Of a DNA stretch of 64,000 nucleotides, positions 1 to 11,548 are shown piece after piece. The translations under genes were made by a program, and so were the position numbers. The number at the start of each line of letters is the position of its first letter. Position 1 is the stretch's first letter. Location: assembly GCA_014529385.2 (NCBI GenBank), contig CM043970.1, positions 42,091,279 through 42,155,278 on the forward strand. Direction: 5' to 3'. Below the pieces are notes generated by a model. The model was not told the origin of the DNA and did no database searches. It saw only the letters and a program-made list of their open reading frames with translations. This stretch comes from Adiantum capillus-veneris (Eukaryota > Streptophyta > Polypodiopsida > Polypodiales > Pteridaceae).

Positions 1-1461
1 CTCTGGTTTAGTCTCACCTTTTGTGACTGTGAAGGCACACTTTGGGTAGCAATGTTGATGTTTGGCATCTGTAAACCTTCTGCATAGTTTCCTATGTATC
101 TCCTTGAAACATCACAAATTATTCCCCAAGTCAAGCTATAGATAACATTATCTTTGCCCTAATATTTTCTATCCCATGGGTCTCCTATCATTTAAGCTTC
201 TGTGATTTCAGGACCCAAGGCATCATAGATGCTAGACTCTTGTCTATATCTACGATTGTTTTGGTCAAAGTATATGCTCGTTTGGTCACAACATCGAAGC
301 TTGATTTTCAACGAGAAGAGTTTGTCTTTGAACAAATTTTTTGGTCCACTCGGGTAATACCTTTCAGCTCTAGAGAGGATGGGCTATAATATATTCTTTC
401 CTCTGAAATGAACCATCCTTCTTAATCTATCACCGGACGTATTTCTATGACTTGGTATGTGGATCGTTCAAACACTGGTTGATCCTTTTTGTACAGATTC
501 CCTTTTTGGTCTACATAGTATGCATATGAATTATGTGTACCATACAATGCTAACATCCTTCTCTTTGATGTATCTCTTAGACTCGTGAATGATTGCACAC
601 TTGTGGCAATGGATGCAAACCTAATCGTCTTTTCAACATTCGGTGATATCTCGACACCTTGACCAAATTCATGTAGGAATTTGTTGTTCAAAGAATCAAT
701 TTTAAGCTTTTCAGGTGTCTGTGCATCTTTATGCTCATTTTGAACTTGCAATCTTTTTACCGGTGCTTCTAATGGTAATGCAAAATCATCTTATTGCATT
801 AAAAGTGGCAAGTTAAATGCACTTATATCAAGATTCGCATTTTCAATTTTCTCTGTACCTTGCTTGGTAGTTGATTTGTCCCTGTTGTCTGGGTTTCTTG
901 GACAATCTTCAAAAAAATGTCCACCTTTTTGTCCACAATCTGAGCAATACGCCATGACTGGTGGTATTTCATTTGGTTTTGTCATGTCAAGCTCTTGCTG
1001 AGGAGCTTCTGCTTTTGTACTTGCCAAGTTGTCGGCTTCTTCTTTTAGAACACTAAGCATCAAGCTGTAGATTGCTCCATCTTGTTTTGTACCGTCTTTG
1101 GCTTGGTTCTCCAATTAGACTGGCTTCTATTGGTTGATATGTTGGATCTTCCACTTCTGGTTCTCAACTGTAGATCTAACCACAGTAATCCATGTACAAT
1201 GACCATGATTGCATATGCACCAACTGTATGTTTTGTTGGCTTGTGCAAATTTCTGGATAACCACTTGGGTTGACTTTCTTTGAGCTTGCAATACCTGGAT
1301 CCACTGAAGTCTGTGAACATCTGGGAGTTCTCTAAATCTGGCTTTACTTTGATCAATAGGATCTTGGCTCCTGTGCTACTTTTGCTGCTCATCAAGTATC
1401 TATGGCCTGCGGAATCTGTATACAAAAATTTATCCCCATTGTAGCCATATAGAGGTAACAT
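1..1461 (-). pseudogene. gag-like N-terminal region of retroelement copy L
   Basis: Three open segments on the minus strand (1461-1060, 1114-791, 751-422) read in order and match the same segments of copy R at 63894-62583, so this is the start of one gag-like polyprotein that runs off the left window edge. The second segment has a zinc-knuckle-like motif, CSDCGQKGGHFFEDC, with spacing CX2CX5HX4C instead of the usual X4. Short motifs of the form Y-x-D-x-x-G-x-x-Y recur (FLYTDSAGHRY, YYVDQKGNLY). The segments lie in different frames, so the copy is damaged. It would package element RNA by analogy with gag. The family is inferred from the protease and LTR structure seen in copy R. Confidence 0.6.
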
Positions 1462-2305
1462 TTGCTCTGTTGTAGTTGTACCTGAATTCTCGGCTCAATT
1501 TGAGTCCATGTCGACTGGTTTTGTAAAAATTGTTTCCTAGCAGATTTTGGTATTGATTAGCATAATTTATGTTGCTCCTACTAGCCTAATCTGCAATTAC
1601 CTGTGAGTTGTGCCTGTTCATGGAAGCTGATCAATTGCAATGCAATTGCTTGCCCTTGCCAATTTTTGAATTTTATCTTCCCCTCAAATGGCTTTCAGTT
1701 GGTCGATATCTCCCTTTTTTTACTATTTTTCTGCTTTACTTTGCGCGGTGTGCTTGGTTTGCGGTGTTTGCTCGATGTGCGGTACTCAAATTTTGACGAA
1801 CGAAAGCCTAAATGCGCTCGAAATGAAGCCGTAAACTCAGTTTTAAAACAGCTCGTAGAGATTGCAAAATATCAATTTTTTATGGAATTAAGCGAATATT
1901 AAATTAGCAAAATATTACCAAAATTTACAAAAATTATCCAAAAATTACCGTTTTTTTTTTTAAATCCTCCACACATAGGGATTAGTGCAGCCAAATAAAA
2001 TTGCAAAAATCACATCAAATCAATTGCCAAATAATTTCATCAATAAAATCAAGACTAGGCAATTAAACGAGTAAAATTAACGACAAAATTAGGTTAAAAT
2101 TTGATGCAATTAGAGTGTGTAAATCCCTGTTTTGAGCTCAAAAACGTAGCAATTAACCATAACACACATCAAATATGCAATCAAAAAATGAATCAATCGT
2201 GCATATTAAGCACTTTTTAGGCGCACACACACTAATAAAATTGACAGTTTTTGCCAATCTTTAGGTGTGCACACAAAAGGGTTAAACTTGTCGAATTTGC
2301 AATGT
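1462..2305. other. 5' leader of retroelement copy L, left of the CACTA insertion
   Basis: AT-rich sequence without a supported gene. It lies between the gag start at about 1500 and the CACTA insertion point. It continues at 24572-25280, where it meets the primer binding site and 5' LTR of the same minus-strand element. An ATG followed four codons later by TGA precedes the gag frame in both copies (about 1513 here and 63982 in copy R), so the true start is not resolved. Confidence 0.5.
2303..2305. repeat. Left target-site duplication TGT of the CACTA element
   Basis: The three bases TGT precede the left terminus and are repeated at 24569-24571 just after the right terminus. CACTA-superfamily elements make 3-bp duplications. 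Confidence 0.75.
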
Positions 2306-2340
2306 CACTACAACAAAATAAGGTGTCATCGACATAGATA
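2306..2340 (+). repeat. Left terminal inverted repeat of the CACTA element
   Basis: Starts CACTACAACAAAAT. It pairs with the reverse complement of the right end (CACTACAACACTAAAT) over ten perfect bases, then patchily as far as a shared ATCGAC. Confidence 0.75.
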
Positions 2341-2475
2341 TTGACACGGCGTGTCGCTATACGCGTCACTGTGAAACCAATCGCTATTTGCGACGCAGGT
2401 ATAGACGTGTATAGAGACGCAGATTGCCACGCATATAGCGACGCAGATTTCCACGCACATAGCGACGACCATAAC
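2334..2475. repeat. Left subterminal repeat cluster
   Basis: Words such as GTATAGAGACGCAG, ATATAGCGACGCAG and CATAGCGACG recur every 20-30 bp. The same vocabulary occurs at 24385-24548 next to the right end. In CACTA elements such clusters bind the transposon-encoded DNA-binding protein; that role here is inferred. Confidence 0.6.
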
Positions 2476-3100
2476 AGAAAAAATTTTTCTTGGACAGAGG
2501 GCAGGTAGCCTGGCCTGTGCCCAGTTAAAAGATAGACACATCCACAGCCAGACTTCCTGCCCTCTGCCCAAGAAAGCGAGCAGCACCAAAATATTAACCA
2601 TACTCCCACGCGCAAAAATTTCGGCAGAGTTCTCTTTGTTTTAACATAAACTTTTCAAAAAAAAAACCATATCATGTATACGCCTCCTACATGCTATCCA
2701 TGTAGGATCTCACATGAGATTTAAGGCCAATGAAAGACAACCGTACCAACTGAAAAGCATAACCATAACTTAAAAGTATAACCATAACGAACCATAACCA
2801 TAACTTAAAACCATAACTGGCTATAACCACTTTGATCAAAACCATAATGGAGATAACCATAACCATAAACAAAATTAACAATAACCATAAGCATAACCAG
2901 AAAGAGAAACAATAATTGTCTATACAATGACAATGACAATAATCATAACCATAAGGGAAACAATAACTGTCTGAACACTAGCTGTTTGTACAAAAAAGAG
3001 ACACAGAAGCATGTCTATGTCTCACAAAGCATATATATGAAATCTGGTCCACTAATGACTAGGCGTCGCAACCTGCACATAGGACAACTCACAAAATTAG
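2476..3100. other. CACTA left internal region without a gene
   Basis: Contains an almost perfect inverted repeat (2488-2505 with 2556-2573, arm TCTTGGACAGAGGGCAGG with one mismatch). This is followed at 2757-2965 by a degenerate low-complexity run of AACCAT / CATAAC words. No coding frame is convincing. Confidence 0.5.
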
Positions 3101-3391
3101 TGTTAACCCTCACGGCACACAGACACCCTATGATCTATAAACGTTGTATTATTTAGAGTCAGGTACCGGGCTTGTCGGTCCAATAGGAAAAGGTAGAGTG
3201 ATCGCCGATGAGAGGCGCACTCTAACTGGGACATTCAAGGGATTAGTTGGCTAAGCATGGGCGCCCAAGTGTGAATGGGGTGAGCTTATATAAAAGCCAA
3301 CTAAACCTAATTTTTACTCATTCTCTCAATTGTGCAATAGAAGAGTGCTCTTGCTCCATCTCCATCTCCATCTTCTTCTTCTTCACCTCCT

Positions 3392-3423
<32 letters not shown>

Positions 3424-3674
3424 GGAGAGTGTGTGTGCGATCGAGCATTACGTAGGCACGACGGCGGCGAGGCGGTTGAGCGCGGCACGGCTGCAGCTTC
3501 TTCTTCATCGCGGCGAGGAATCCACCACGAAGGCGAGCGTAGAGCGGTGAGTGACACACCCTTTGCTCTCTTGAGCTTGCTAGTTTAGGCTTGTTGTGTG
3601 CTTGGAGCCATTTGTGGCTCGCACACGGTGTATTGGCAAGTCCCTTGCTTCGACAGTGCGACAAGGAGCGCACA
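3101..3674 (+). repeat. 5' LTR of copy 1
   Basis: TG...CA ends. It contains a TATA-like TATATAAAAG at about 3288 for Pol II initiation, a CT/GT/GA microsatellite at 3361-3432, and a CCGCGATG/CGGCGGCG-rich segment before the end. Confidence 0.9.
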
Positions 3675-3678
3675 TTTT

Positions 3679-3696
3679 TGGCACCGCTGCCGGGGA
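3679..3696 (+). promoter_or_regulatory. Primer binding site of copy 1 (tRNA-Asp type)
   Basis: TGGCACCGCTGCCGGGGA lies four bases after the LTR. It is complementary to the 3' end of plant tRNA-Asp(GUC) apart from two mismatches. Copy 2 keeps the perfect form. Confidence 0.8.
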
Positions 3697-3821
3697 TATG
3701 CCCTACACTAAGCTCGGTTAGCACTTTACGCTTTCTTGTGGTGCAATTTCTATCATAGGAAAGGCAGGGAATGAGTGTGTGTAGTTGTGTGGAGATTTTT
3801 GTTTTTTGCGTTTTCTACATT

Positions 3822-4017
3822 TTCAGGTTTGCACTGCACAGTTAGCATTTCTTGCGTTTTTGCATTTTCTGCATTTTCTGGTTCTGTCAAGTTTCAATTT
3901 CTGCAATTTTCTGCATTTTCTGTGCTTTTCCAATTTTCTGCATTTCTTGCGTTTTTTCAATTTCTGCAATTTCTGCAGTTTCAATTTCTGCGTTTTCAAT
4001 TTCTGTATTTTCTACAT
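3822..4017 (+). repeat. Minisatellite of TTTCTGCA words in the leader of copy 1
   Basis: Irregular tandem words TTTCTGCATTTTCTGC fill this stretch. Copy 2 has the same array inverted at 44995-45235, so it is an ancestral leader feature. The open frames through it are compositional artefacts. Confidence 0.7.
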
Positions 4018-4157
4018 CAAAGAAATTTTTTATTTTTATTTTTTTTAAATTCGGAAAATAAAAACGCGAGTGAGCGGTTAAATTTTCGAAAATAAAAAAC
4101 GTGAGTTTTAAAACGGACGGGTTGGTTTGTATAAAAGATAGATCGGGATCGGTTCCC

Positions 4158-4200
4158 CAAGCCCAAGCCCAAGCCCAAGCCCAAGCCCAAGCCCACGCCC
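4158..4200 (+). repeat. Hexamer repeat (AAGCCC)n
   Basis: About seven copies of AAGCCC in the leader. A shorter array lies at 44815-44842 in copy 2, so the number has changed since the copies diverged. Confidence 0.8.
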
Positions 4201-4606
4201 AGGCCTCAGTCCTCAGTCTTATGATATATACTAGACTCACTCTTATATATATACCCTACTCCCTCAAGAGAGAATGAGAGCATGTGGGACAAGTCCTCCA
4301 CTCTCCTCCCTTCTCTTCCCACTTGCACCCTTAGACTTTCTAGTTTGGGCCTAGTTCCCTACTGGAAATTGACAGTTTTAGGGATTTCGAGGGCATAGAG
4401 TGGCCAAACGGAGGGCTGTAAAGCATGTCACGACCCTCTAACCGAGACGCTCGTTTTGAGCTATCATACGCTCTATTCTATAGCTGGGTCAGAAAAAAAG
4501 GACCAAAAAGTCAAATTAAGGAAAGACTTGGGTTGCAAAACACCCAAAAATACTAGGTGAGCAGCCTTCACGGGCACTCACTGACACTTCTAGGGGATCA
4601 AGTCAT

Positions 4607-6892
4607 ATGAACCTACGCTCTGGACGAGTGTTAGAGCACGATCACATTGGTAGTGCCTCTGTTCATACGGACACCCATTACCCATCCACGATAGGCTTTA
4701 GACCCTCAGTGGGGACACAAGGTAGCACCACCCAAGACCCTAAAATAGCCGCTAGTGATTCCTCCTCCGACTCAGAAATCATGGAAGCATACCCTACCCA
4801 AAACACTGAGAGAGAAGGCCATGCACCTCCCGAAGCTCCACAGCCTAGTACTAGTATGTTTAGCCGTTTCATGGAAACATTAGGTAGAGCTACTCGCTCA
4901 GAACCTGATGCAAATGAAGCACACGAAGGGGGTGGGGAAGTGGACTCTCCTTTCACATCGCACGTGGACCCCACACCCCCAAAGAGTGTCCATGTGGATA
5001 TCCTGCCAACTTCTTACCAAGAAGGCCCTGTTGAGCTGCCTCCTTCAGAAGTTCCCTCTAGAGTACCGTTGGTGACAAGTAAAACCACGGGGAGCAACAT
5101 TGCTTCTACCTCACAAGAAACCGTTAACACGTCGACTCTAGAAGGATTGTTCATTAATGATCATTGGACATACGACCTCCACACTGAGGTGTTGACGGAT
5201 CTACACTCTGGCCACGCCTACCATGTAGGATGGATAGAGATTGTACAATCCACCTCTAGTGCCACGAGCCTTGAAGATCAACAGAAAATGATCTGTAATG
5301 TTATCCATGGCATTATTCAATCGGAAAGGCAAAACCGAGGGGTAAATATACTCTCAACTGGCCCCATGAGATTTCTGGATACGAGCAAGGCTCAACAGCC
5401 TACTCTATCACAAATGGAGACTCCTCTAATGAGCCCCATGGACCCATCTTATGTCATTTCACCTGGGGTCTCTATGCAATCTGAGCCTCCGAGCGACAAC
5501 TTTAGCTTCCCTAACTTGGCTCAACCCTCTATTAAGGAAAACACAGTGCTCACTCTAGGGATAGGCCTGACAGAGAATGTACCGATGACATCTACGATTA
5601 GCGCAGTGCCACTACCTAGTGTCGTAGTACCTAATATGGGGCCTCGACCGTATGTGCCTCTAGCCCCTTATGCACACATGGAAATTGAAGAGGATGGGTT
5701 GGACTCTGACACACCTCTACGATACCCTATTGAGTTAAATAGTGCCTATGGAAAAGTGCTATATAACGCCTTATTGGACACGGGTGCTAAATATAATCTG
5801 CTATCCTATGGGGTGTGGTGTCAGTTAGGGAAGCCACCTCTATCTGAGAGTATTATCCAAGTCAAGGGTGTCAACAAGAAAAAAACTACGGTTTTTGGAA
5901 TCTGACACACTTCTGTCAGTTATGACAATGGAATTGTAGCTCAAGACTTTTTGGTCATGCCTACTGGAACTATGGAGGGTAATATAAACCTAGGCCGCAC
6001 GTGGATGATAGCCACCAAATGCACTATTGATTGGGGGACTGGGGGTGTTACAACGCAAAAGCCAACTCTTAGCCCTACCACTCAAGCCATAGTCCCGGAG
6101 ATATTGCCTAAGGAAATAAAACCCAAGACATTGCATGTCCAGGAGGTTGAACCATACGTCCCCATAGCCCAACTCTCTAGAGCTTCAACTGATGTAATTG
6201 AAAGAAAGCTTGAGACACACAAGACTCATCCTAATGTAACGAAGAAAACATTTAAGTGGGTCCCTAAAGCTTCTTTAGTGACCATAGCTAGTGCTAAAAA
6301 ACAGAAGCCTTGTAAGAAACGTACCACTCGCTCCAAGAAAAGTAAGAAAATGTTGCGATGGATCCCTAAACGACTATTGGAAGCCCAAGGCTACTATCAA
6401 GGAAATGATCAAATCTGGGTGCCAAAACGTAGATTGTGCTCTTACCTATCACCTGACCCAAGTGAGCCCAGTCCCGTATCTCCAAAACGAATCAATGATC
6501 GTGAAAAGAAAAAAATCACACAATGCTACACACCTAGTCCAGAGTTAGTTTGGGTACCAAAGAAAGAACGATTTGTTCCACCTAGCTCAGGAATGGGGGA
6601 GTCCCATGAAGCTTCTAGCTCCTCATGTAATACATCCATAGAGGTAAAAGCTTCTACACAGCCTCCATCTATAGTAGTGGACCTCCATGAAGCTACAAAA
6701 GAATCCACACCTCCCAGTGTTCAAGAATCACCTGGTGAACCACTTCAAGTTCGATCCTGGGAGAGTACCTTACCACCCTTGCAACTTGACGAGGCACCTA
6801 GGGTAATAGAAAACTACTGGCAAAAATCCTCACCTATTACCAACTGGAACAATTGGTTTCAAAGGGTGACAAGCTCATTTCAAACGGTATGA
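4607..6892 (+). pseudogene. gag-fragment / protease / WVPK polyprotein of copy 1
   Basis: One frame of 762 codons interrupted by a single TGA at 5903-5905 (the stretches 4607-5905 and 5951-6892 are in phase). Residues 1 to about 360 match the proline-rich N-terminal gag region of copy 2. The gag core and zinc knuckles of copy 2 are absent. A retropepsin-like motif follows, NALLDTGAKYNLLS, with a later flap-side segment NINLGRTWM. The C-terminal third carries KWVPK, RWIPK, IWVPK and VWVPK. The protease module differs from that of copy 2 although the flanks match, which suggests recombination. A CGA-to-TGA change would explain the stop. No reverse transcriptase or integrase is present. Confidence 0.75.
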
Positions 6893-8512
6893 TCTACCCA
6901 AGGAAGGGGGGAGTGTTTGTGGACATCCATCATTCACTTGCTTCCCTCTCAACCTTTTTCCCTGACCTCTCAATCGCCAATCTTAGGGAATGTACATATA
7001 AAGCTTTATACTCACCAAAAAAAAAAAAAAAAAAAGAGCAAGAGCAATTAGCAAACGAGTATGCATATTAAAAGTCAAAACATTGACTCAGACCTACACA
7101 TGTCACATCTGGTAAAGTGAAACAGAAACCTAAGCCATAAAACACCTTTGATCCTCATCACTTGAGTGATGGAGGGTAGGTAAGATTAGTACGATAGGAG
7201 TGTTTCTGTTTTAGAGTTGAGAGATTAGCGAAGTTCTCTTTTCCCACTGATGTGCCTCCTGGAGGTATTCCTTTTGTTTCATAGTGTGTACAGGAACGTG
7301 TTGCTGTGGTCAGGATTTGGACCTTCATGGAACCTTTCTCTCGTTCACACTTCAAATCAAGCGCGACCATCAACACAAACAGGTGTTTTATGTCCATTAG
7401 CATTGCCCTTATCTTTTTGCACCCATGTTTGTCTGCTTTAATTGTGATTGGTAGCATAATATTCAGCGCATTGGCTTAGTATCAAACATTTAATTCAATG
7501 TAATGTTTTGTCATAATCACTTGTCTAGGTTTAAAAATAAAGCAGTCCGACTAAGCTAGTTTGACCAAGCTAGGTATTAGAAATCTTCTCTTAATACCAT
7601 GGGGAATGCCTTCCTAATAAGCAATGGTTACTTAGGTTCTTAATCCGATTTAGGCAGCATTGTATGAAATGTACTAGGGCTTTCTAGTGGGCTTAACCCT
7701 ATTAACCTTTAGCTTAAGTATTATAAAGGGAGTTTACTAATGTGATGAGCCTGGGGAGGGTAACAGTGTTATATGACCCCCCAAAGTTACAAAATTAAAA
7801 TGTTGAAAATGAACAAACAAAAAATCAAAGTGCCACAATGTAAAATTTTAAGCTGGAAGAGAAATCCCTACTTAAATTGGTACTTCACTCACATGTATCG
7901 CCTATGGTACTAGAGCCCTAGAGGTTCCCAGTGTGGGCGCTTTTCCTTGAAAAGCAAAAAACCCAAGGCATACAAAATAAGCACACACATCATAATTGAA
8001 TCAATGTGAAAAGACTTTGGGGGGTCAAAGAAAAAGTAATCAGTCAGGCGATGATTTCATGAGAAATTCCTTTTATGATAGCTTAACTACAAAGTCTTCT
8101 AGGTATAGCCTCTAGTCAGCCCTCGAACATGAATACTTGGCTCTCGCGATTAAACAACTTAATTGACCACTGAAAATTAAGAAGCTTACCCATGGTATTA
8201 ATATTCGATCTCTACTGCCTTTCGACCGTCAAATTAGCGACCCCAGACTTGTCTAATTTTTTACCTTTACATCTGTTTATGCATTTGATTACATTGCAAT
8301 TTAATGTTCATTGCTAACAAATTGTTTGAAATTCTTTGACGAATCAATTTGTCTACCTAAAACTGCATATGCTTTTTAAGAGAATGCAATTACTGTGCCA
8401 ATGTTGTTTGATTTTGCAGTGACTGAAGAAGGCTAAGGACATTCATCTCAAATGCTCTTCCACCTCGACGAACCAGCTTCAACTCAATAGCTTCTGAGGA
8501 CGGAATCTACAT
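6893..8512 (+). other. 3' untranslated region of copy 1
   Basis: About 1.6 kb with an A-run (7018-7034) and no supported gene. It is collinear with the reverse complement of 37641-39251 in copy 2, so it is conserved non-coding sequence of the family and may hold packaging or replication signals. Confidence 0.6.
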
Positions 8513-8526
8513 CAGGAAGGGGGGCA
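8513..8526 (+). promoter_or_regulatory. Polypurine tract of copy 1
   Basis: AGGAAGGGGGGCA directly precedes the 3' LTR start TGTTAACC, the position of the plus-strand DNA primer. The identical tract flanks the 3' LTR of copy 2. Confidence 0.8.
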
Positions 8527-8817
8527 TGTTAACCCTCACGGCACACGGACACCCTATGATCTATAAACGTTGTATTATTTAGAGTCAGGTACCGGGCTTG
8601 TCGGTCCAATAGGAAAAGGTAGAGTGATCGCTGATGAGAGGCGCACTCTAACTGGGACATTCAAGGGATTAGTTGGCTAAGCATGGGCGCCCAAGTGTGA
8701 ATGGGGTGAGCTCATATAAAAGCCAACTAAACCTAATTTTTACTCATTCTCTCAATTGTGCAATAGAAGAGTGCTCTTGCTCCATCTCCATCTCCATCTT
8801 CTTCTTCTTCACCTCCT

Positions 8818-8849
<32 letters not shown>

Positions 8850-9100
8850 GGAGAGTGTGTGTGCGATCGAGCATTACGAAGGCACGACGGCGGCGAGGCG
8901 GTTGAGCGCGGCACGACTGCAGCTTCTTCTTCATCGCGGCGAGGAATCCACCACGAAGGTGAGCGTAGAGCGGTGAGTGACACACCCTTTGCTCTCTTGA
9001 GCTTGCTAGTTTAGGCTTGTTGTGTGCTTGGAGCCATTTGTGGCTCGCACACGGTGTATTGGCAAGTCCCTTGCTTCGACAGTGCGACAAGGAGCGCACA
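8527..9100 (+). repeat. 3' LTR of copy 1
   Basis: Same length and ends as the 5' LTR, and followed by the ATTAG duplication. Few differences from the 5' LTR imply a fairly recent insertion. Confidence 0.9.
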
Positions 9101-9176
9101 ATTAGTATTGATATTACTTCACATATACTGACTTAATTAAATCAACTTACACATATTAACGTTTCACCTCAAGCGA

Positions 9177-9435
9177 TCAGCGAGACTGTAAAGCCTCACA
9201 GTCTACAGGCTCTCCTGAAGCTTCAAGATCATTCAGTACTTCGTAGATACCTCTGCGATATCCATCTGACTCCTCCTCGCGTGTCGGATTTCGATGCATC
9301 GCAAGATTCTGCGTTTATACAGAAATCAAAGTAATAAGAACACATGATTCATCGTGTTTTAAAAAACTCCATAGTTAAGATTGGATTAGAAACTCACAAA
9401 CTCATAGCAAAAGGTGTCGAAGCCTCCGCAGCCAA
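9177..9435 (-). pseudogene. 3' end of an unrecognised spliced gene
   Basis: A minus-strand segment from 9308 to the TGA at 9177-9179 encodes 43 residues including PTREEESDGYRRGIYEVLND. It is preceded by a CAG acceptor. An upstream segment (9435-9398) ends TATGAGTTT followed by GTGAGT, a good donor, and joins in phase 0. Nothing further upstream is convincing, so this is a truncated gene tail, either a remnant of a CACTA gene displaced by the LTR insertion or a captured fragment. I do not recognise the family. Confidence 0.35.
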
Positions 9436-10020
9436 AATTAGGAAAAATATGAACCCTCTAGTGGCCCTTTGGGATTAAGGTTAATTAGAGGCCAGCCAAT
9501 GAGAAGAGGGTGGTGGACACACTCTATGCCCTCAAAAATGTAGGGGGACAAAGTAGTCTTACACTTTTTAAATGGGCTCTTACCTAGTGAGAAGGTGGGG
9601 GGAGGGGGGGGGGTGGGTGGGCCATATGGAACCTCCAACTTCCCTCCTTTTTGATCCGGTTTTGAAAAAATCCCAAAAATTTAAAATTTTTCAAAAATTT
9701 CAAAACTCAAATTTCATCTTCTGAAAACCCCCCTAAAACTATTTTATGGTCAAAAAAGCATTTTTTGATCTCAAAAAGTCAAAACGTGCATCCAAAAACC
9801 TTAAAATTCAAAATTTTAAAAAAACTTTTAAAAAATCTTTTTTTGCTATCCAGAGCTCCCCCAAAATTAGTTATTAGGAAAAAAGGGATTTTCTCTCTCT
9901 AGAACCCCTTTTCCAACCCCTCCTTGGTTGCAACCATCACACTCATCCTCTACTCCAACACTCTCTCTCTTTACACCATCTCCATTGCTGCAGCAAGGAA
10001 GCTCCTCTCTCCTCCCCTAC
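9436..10020. other. Gene-free stretch upstream of accessory gene a
   Basis: Contains a G-rich tract at 9595-9621 (runs of four to nine G) that could form a quadruplex, A/T homopolymer-rich sequence at 9660-9850, and a CT-rich segment. It probably includes the promoter of the plus-strand gene. Confidence 0.4.
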
Positions 10021-10120
10021 CACCTTCCATTGCCACACCAAGCAAAGCTTATCCACCTTCTCCTCCCAGTGCCACACCAAGCAAGGGTTGTCCACCTTCT
10101 CCTCCCATTGCCACAAGGGT
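10020..10120 (+). repeat. 42-bp tandem repeat upstream of accessory gene a
   Basis: About 2.5 copies of a unit containing CCACCTTCTCCTCCCA and TGCCACACCAAGCAA. It sits 90-190 bp upstream of the ATG at 10208, in the likely 5' untranslated region. Confidence 0.65.
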
Positions 10121-10207
10121 TGACCATTTTCTCATATCACTTTATCACACCTACATTGTAGCAACAAGCAAGGTTCTTCTCCTCCTCCTAGTTTGCTTTG
10201 CTCAACC

Positions 10208-11548
10208 ATGGCCAACTCTACTTCGCAAAGGCGACCAAAGGATGAGGTCACAGCACTTGCATGCCACAACACTAGAGGTGTAGATGATGAGTGGGTGCCA
10301 CAAGAGTTCACCAAAGGTGCTTGGGTATACATGCAACCATCTGTTGTTGGCCCTCATCGTGTGCGGAATCGTGCAAACTTGGATCTTCATTGAAAAGGAA
10401 AGCTCCTTGGCTTCAAGAACCGCAAAGACAAGGGGACCATAGCCATTGTGCAACATGTTTTCTCAATGTCAACCATGCACTTGCAAAAACCACCTCGATT
10501 TCCAACACATTCTAAGTACATGTTTTGAGAATACAAAGCTAGGTGTGAAATCACAGTGTAATGTTATTATGGATTCATACTTAACATTTGTCATGCATTT
10601 ATAGTTATATTTCCATCCACGTTGGTGGAGGAGCAGCCACTACATAGTCTCTCCGGCACATTCAATGCTATACATGCGGATATTGGAGCAATAATGTTCC
10701 CGCATCTTTGCCCAACCAAACTGGTTCAAAGAAGGATTTTCTTCTATTCTCACTCTTATATTGTCCCTACTTCTACACGAGCATTTGGAACGCTTGAACC
10801 CATCAAAGTAACTTCCTTATTAAGTATGGAGTGGTCGGTCCCAGATTTGTGGTCGGTAGCATCTTTCAAGCAAAAGATGATAATGGATGTCCAAAACTCT
10901 TTGAAATACTCTAAAGCTTTTAGGTCTGTGGGCTTGAGCTGGTGATTGCCTATTCATTGTTTTGTGCACATTTTTAAAGAGTTTGGATTTGTGGAGACTA
11001 CCACAATGCTTGTATGTAAAGATGCGTATTACGAGGAATTAGGAAGGCTTTTAGAAGAGGACTGGGGTTTTGTGGAGGGCATGCACAACGGGGACCGGTA
11101 TCGTTGTAAGGTTGGAGCTTCAGGTATTGGAATGCGCTATTTGAAATCCCGCACCTCCTTGTACATACGATTTCACTATGATCGTTGGATGTGCAAGCTT
11201 GGAGTGTGGACTCCCTTGCAGAGTGTAGACGGCGCTATTGCAAGCTTTGACATTGCAGTGAAGATGCCCAACGATGCTTTGGAGGCAGTCCAAGTGAACA
11301 AGCATTGGACTCTTAGTAATGTTCGAGAACATTTGGTTATTATGGGTTTTGAGGCCCTTCAACAAGCACAATTTCGTTTACAAGGTCACAAGGTGAGAAT
11401 CCTTCCACCACATTTTCAATACATCATGGTTTGTCGATCATTAGATGCTTATTGTAATGAATGTCCGCAGATTGGGAAGAGACTGGAAGACAAATTGAAG
11501 GTCGAGGAGGACTGGGGGATAGATGGAACTATGCTATCGATCTTATAA
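10208..11548 (+). pseudogene. CACTA accessory gene a (unknown function, damaged)
   Basis: An ATG at 10208 opens a frame that continues through a TGA at 10391 into coding-like sequence (KGKLLGFKNRKDKGTIAIV) up to a possible donor near 10515. A second segment follows an acceptor at about 10604 and runs to the stop at 11548, with one in-frame TGA at 10943-10945. The second part contains WSVASFKQKMIMDVQN and RSLDAYCNECPQIGKRLEDK. The exon junction phase is not resolved. No family is recognised. The first part has a GAWVYMQP segment reminiscent of chromatin or transposon adaptor domains, but this is too weak to name. It reads in the same direction as gene b and convergently to the transposase and H3-like genes. 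Both stops are what CGA-to-TGA decay would give. Confidence 0.5.

Larger units (their letters stand above)
3101..9100 (+). mobile_element. Non-autonomous LTR retrotransposon copy 1 (complete, 6000 bp)
   Basis: Two 574-bp LTRs (3101-3674 and 8527-9100) start TGTTAACC and end GCGCACA, differing at about six positions by eye. The element is flanked by ATTAG (3096-3100 and 9101-9105), a 5-bp target duplication. A tRNA-Asp-type primer binding site follows the left LTR and a polypurine tract precedes the right one. The interior has gag N-terminal, aspartic-protease-like and W-[IV]-P-K coding but no reverse transcriptase, RNase H or integrase, so it depends on another element. It lies inside the CACTA transposon and is therefore younger than it. 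Confidence 0.9.

Noticed and set aside
3247-3724. Arg/Ser-rich open frames in the LTRs (also at 8673-9099, 37028-37471, 45220-45799)
   Set aside because: They lie in LTR sequence on both strands, include the microsatellite, and match because the LTRs match.
3775-4240. Phe-rich and Trp/Ala-rich open frames in the leader of LTR copy 1
   Set aside because: Produced by TTTCTGCA and AAGCCC tandem repeats; copy 2 has the same repeats with different frames.
5990-6172. Antisense open frames over the retroelement coding regions
   Set aside because: Shadows of the sense polyprotein without conserved motifs.
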